Shown: positions 61,826 through 64,000 of the stretch, one piece after another
Numbering within the stretch: position 1 is the stretch's first letter
Layout: every line of letters starts with the position of its first letter
Assembly: GCF_002261225.1 (NCBI RefSeq)
Contig: NZ_NEVM01000001.1
Location: forward strand, 248,001 to 312,000
Reading direction: 5' to 3'
DNA from: Bordetella genomosp. 10
Lineage (GTDB): Bacteria; Pseudomonadota; Gammaproteobacteria; Burkholderiales; Burkholderiaceae_B
DNA length: 64,000 nucleotides
Translations under genes and position numbers: made by a program
Notes under the pieces: generated by a model
The model's database searches: none
What the model was told of the DNA's origin: nothing
Seen by the model: only the letters and a program-made list of their open reading frames with translations

Positions 61826-63838
61826 TCAGGCGGATGCCAGTTCACGCGGGCGCGCGACCGCGGGTAGTTCGGTGAAGCGGCGCGCGATCTCGTCGAAGCA
61901 TTCGTAGATGTCGCTGCCGTCGTCCTCGCCGGCGGGCGGCGCATTGCCCACCGCGCGGAAGATCTGGTGCTTGATGAAGTAGCGCCAGGACACGGGCAAT
62001 TGCGCCAGCAGGGCCGTCAGTGCCGCATAGCGCGCATGCGTCCAGACCTTTTCGTATTCGACGCGGGACGCGCTGTGGCCGAAGGTGGCCGGGGGAACCG
62101 GCTCGCGGATGCGCGAGGCCCGCAGCGCCTCGGTGGCGGCGTGGTCCACCACGAGGTCGGACCCCAGGACCACGCCATAGTCTTCCCGCGCGCTGGTTCG
62201 CGAAATGAAGCCGCGCGCCACGTCCTGCCGGACCAGGTCCGCCGGGCGCAGCAGCGGGTCGCCGTAGCCGCCGGCGCCGGGCCCCTGGATCAGGATGACG
62301 TCGCCGGGATCGCAATTCACGATGTCTATCGAACCCAGTTCCACGCATTGCGGCGTGTCGGGGTTGCGGGCGAAGCGCGACGGCTTGCCGGCCTTGCCGC
62401 CCGCCAGGCCCCAGGCCGCGAAGCGCGACCGGTCGCGATTGCGCGCCGTCACCATGGACTGCGGCGCGAAGAGCTGGAACTCCATTTCGAGTCCCGAGCC
62501 CCCGCGGTATCGGCCGGGGCCGCCGGAATCCTGCACCAGACCGTAGCGGCGTATGCGTATGGGCACCTCGGCCTCGTTGATTTCCACCGGGGTGTTCTTC
62601 AGGTAGGACATGTTGGCGCCGCAACCCTCGGCGCCGTCGCGCAGCGGACCGCCGCCGGCGCCGCCCGCCACCGGCCCGATGGAGGCCATGACCGGACGGC
62701 CGTCGCGCGTCGAGGTCTTGACGTTCATGATGGACATGCCGCTGCCGGGCGACGCGGGCATACGGTCCGGCACCACGCGGCAGAACGCGCCGATCGTCGC
62801 GACCTGGGACAGGTTGCACATCAGGCTACGCATGCCCACGGCGGCGGGCTTGACCGCGTTCATGACCGTTCCTTCGGGAAGGACGGCGCGCACCGGGCGC
62901 ATCAGGCCGGCGTTCAAGGTAATGGTGGGATCCAGGCAGTACAGCGCATAGACCGCGCCCACCATGGCCAGCGAATGGCGTTCGTTGCCGCCGGTGGGCA
63001 CGTTCATGGACGAGACCAGTTGCGGATCGCTGCCGGTGTAGTCCAGGGTCATCGTGTCGCCATGGATTTTCAGCGTCACGCAGACGCGCACCGGATAGCC
63101 GTTGGCCTGGTCCTCGTCGGCGTAGTCGGCGAAGAAGTACTCGCCGTCGGGCAGGCCGCGGATGACGCTGCGGGCCTGGGCGTCGGCATAGTCCAGCAGT
63201 TGCGACATGCCGGCGCGGAAGGCTTCCTTGCCGAAGCGCCCGATGACTTCGTGGATCTTGCGTTCGCCGACGTTGGCGCAGGCGATCTGCGCGTTCAGGT
63301 CGCCCCAGTTCTGCTCGGGCAGCCGCACGTTGGTGTTGATGATCTGCAGCAGGTCTTCATTGAGCTTGCCGTCGCGCATGAGCCGCATGGGCGGAATGCG
63401 CAGGCCTTCCTGGTAGCACTCGGTCAGGCTGCGCGACAGCGAGGCGGGCACGGCGCCGCCGACGTCGGTGTTGTGCACATGGTTGCCGACGAAGCACATC
63501 AGCTCGCCTTCCCAGAAGACCGGCTTCCACATGTGCAGGTCGGGGGCGTGGGTGGCGACGAAGCCGGAGTAGGGATCGGACACCACGCAGATGTCCCCTT
63601 CGCGGTAATCGAAGCGGTCGATGACGCCGCTGTAGTCCAGGCCCGTGTACCACGTCGCGCCGAAGGTCTTGGGCGAGGCCACGGTCAGGCCCTGGGCGGT
63701 CATCACCTGGCAGGAGAAATCCTCGGTCTCTTTCACGAAGGTGGAGTAGGCCGTGCGCATCAACGTCCAGCCCATGCTTTCGGCGACGGCGGCGCAGTAG
63801 TTGGCCAGGACCTGCAATGTCATATTGGTGTGCTTCAC
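61826..63838 (-). CDS. hydantoinase/oxoprolinase B subunit, second copy (HyuB family)
   Basis: A 670-residue HyuB. Motifs are NYCAAVAESMGWTLMRTAYS, VKETEDFSCQVMTAQGLTVA, DPYSGFVATHAPDLHMWKPV, DSGGPGRYRGGSGLEMEFQL and GPGAGGYGDPLLRPADLVRQ. It is about 110 residues longer than the copy at 45.4 kb, mostly in a C-terminal domain (from about YEKVWTHARYAALTALLAQL) seen in acetone/acetophenone carboxylase-type subunits. The start is GTG 63838, overlapping the HyuA stop as GTGA; ATG 63823 is an alternative. It is the first complete gene of the large minus-strand array. Confidence 0.9.
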   Translation of the reverse strand: MKHTNMTLQVLANYCAAVAESMGWTLMRTAYSTFVKETEDFSCQVMTAQGLTVASPKTFGATWYTGLDYSGVIDRFDYREGDICVVSDPYSGFVATHAPDLHMWKPVFWEGELMCFVGNHVHNTDVGGAVPASLSRSLTECYQEGLRIPPMRLMRDGKLNEDLLQIINTNVRLPEQNWGDLNAQIACANVGERKIHEVIGRFGKEAFRAGMSQLLDYADAQARSVIRGLPDGEYFFADYADEDQANGYPVRVCVTLKIHGDTMTLDYTGSDPQLVSSMNVPTGGNERHSLAMVGAVYALYCLDPTITLNAGLMRPVRAVLPEGTVMNAVKPAAVGMRSLMCNLSQVATIGAFCRVVPDRMPASPGSGMSIMNVKTSTRDGRPVMASIGPVAGGAGGGPLRDGAEGCGANMSYLKNTPVEINEAEVPIRIRRYGLVQDSGGPGRYRGGSGLEMEFQLFAPQSMVTARNRDRSRFAAWGLAGGKAGKPSRFARNPDTPQCVELGSIDIVNCDPGDVILIQGPGAGGYGDPLLRPADLVRQDVARGFISRTSAREDYGVVLGSDLVVDHAATEALRASRIREPVPPATFGHSASRVEYEKVWTHARYAALTALLAQLPVSWRYFIKHQIFRAVGNAPPAGEDDGSDIYECFDEIARRFTELPAVARPRELASA

Positions 63839-64000
63839 GCTTGCTCCCCTTCGGTAATGCGGAGATTGCCGTACGCGTCCACGCGGGCGGCGTAGCCGGG
63901 CGGGACGACGGTCGTGCAGTCTTCCTGCGCGACGATGGCCGGCCCGCCGAAGTATTGGCCGGGCTTGAGGTCGGCGCGCCAGTAATGCGCCGCGTCGTGC
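63835..64000 (-). CDS. hydantoinase/oxoprolinase A subunit, C-terminal fragment at window edge
   Basis: The last 54 codons of a minus-strand gene that enters from the right edge. The sequence reads YFGGPAIVAQEDCTTVVPPG, then YAARVDAYGNLRI, which is the conserved HyuA C-terminus (GPAIV-x-x-x-x-TTVVPPG). It ends with TGA overlapping the GTG start of hyuB, the usual A-B gene order. The catalytic N-terminal part is outside the window. Confidence 0.85.
   Translation of the reverse strand, partial: HDAAHYWRADLKPGQYFGGPAIVAQEDCTTVVPPGYAARVDAYGNLRITEGEQA

Overview
The window is high-GC DNA that reads like a chromosome of the Alcaligenaceae (Bordetella/Achromobacter-type betaproteobacteria). Three things point there: orphan TctC/Bug-type solute-binding proteins, many LysR and IclR regulators beside aromatic and organic-acid catabolic genes, and a recurring intergenic repeat with GCCCCC...GGGGGC hairpins. 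The assignment is inferred from gene content; no rRNA or other taxonomic marker is present, and I saw no tRNA, rRNA or CRISPR array.

Layout. 1-2.2 kb: start of a 3-oxoadipate CoA-transferase subunit A gene, a divergent IclR regulator with two operator-like dyads between them, and queC. 2.2-5.3 kb: a structured gene-free stretch, a GNAT acetyltransferase and ilvD with a strong terminator. 5.3-9.4 kb: an iron-uptake unit read on the minus strand (FecI-type sigma factor, FecR-type anti-sigma factor, STN-domain TonB receptor) behind a Fur-box-like dyad. 9.5-12.5 kb: a COG4091-type SAF-domain oxidoreductase, a 5'(3')-nucleotidase and ThpR. 12.5-18.8 kb: a complete RND efflux operon (adaptor, pump, outer-membrane channel). 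Opposite it lie two tandem LysR genes, an orphan Bug protein and an M28 peptidase (19.2-23.9 kb).

23.9-31.7 kb: a repeat-rich spacer, a SYLF lipoprotein, glycogen phosphorylase starting at TTG, two unrecognised genes (28.4-30.5 kb) and a DUF481 outer-membrane protein. 32-39.7 kb: a DNA-processing block. An SbcD-like nuclease and an SbcC/YhaN-like ATPase overlap by 4 bp and converge on a UvrD-like helicase with a C-terminal DUF5710-like domain. Next to the helicase is a self-cleaving S24 repressor whose upstream DNA carries clustered TTACC/GGTAA dyads. 39.8-43.1 kb: a PpiC parvulin, a dNTPase and two membrane proteins.

43.3-64 kb: catabolic genes. The first module is hyuA-hyuB-MFS on the plus strand. 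After a LysR gene, a possible small ORF and an amino-acid-binding lipoprotein comes a long minus-strand array from the right edge: hyuA (partial), hyuB, an old-yellow-enzyme (OYE) family protein, a PotA/B/C-type ABC importer, a FAD amine oxidase-like protein, a second OYE paralogue, an Ldh-family dehydrogenase, an exported amidohydrolase and a Bug protein, closed by a clear terminator. It looks like uptake and degradation of one nitrogen-containing or cyclic-amide/cation substrate, which the sequence does not identify.

The best candidates for something new are the S24-helicase/SbcCD-like block, the two unrecognised genes at 28.4-30.5 kb, and the unusual adaptor-pump spacer of the RND operon.
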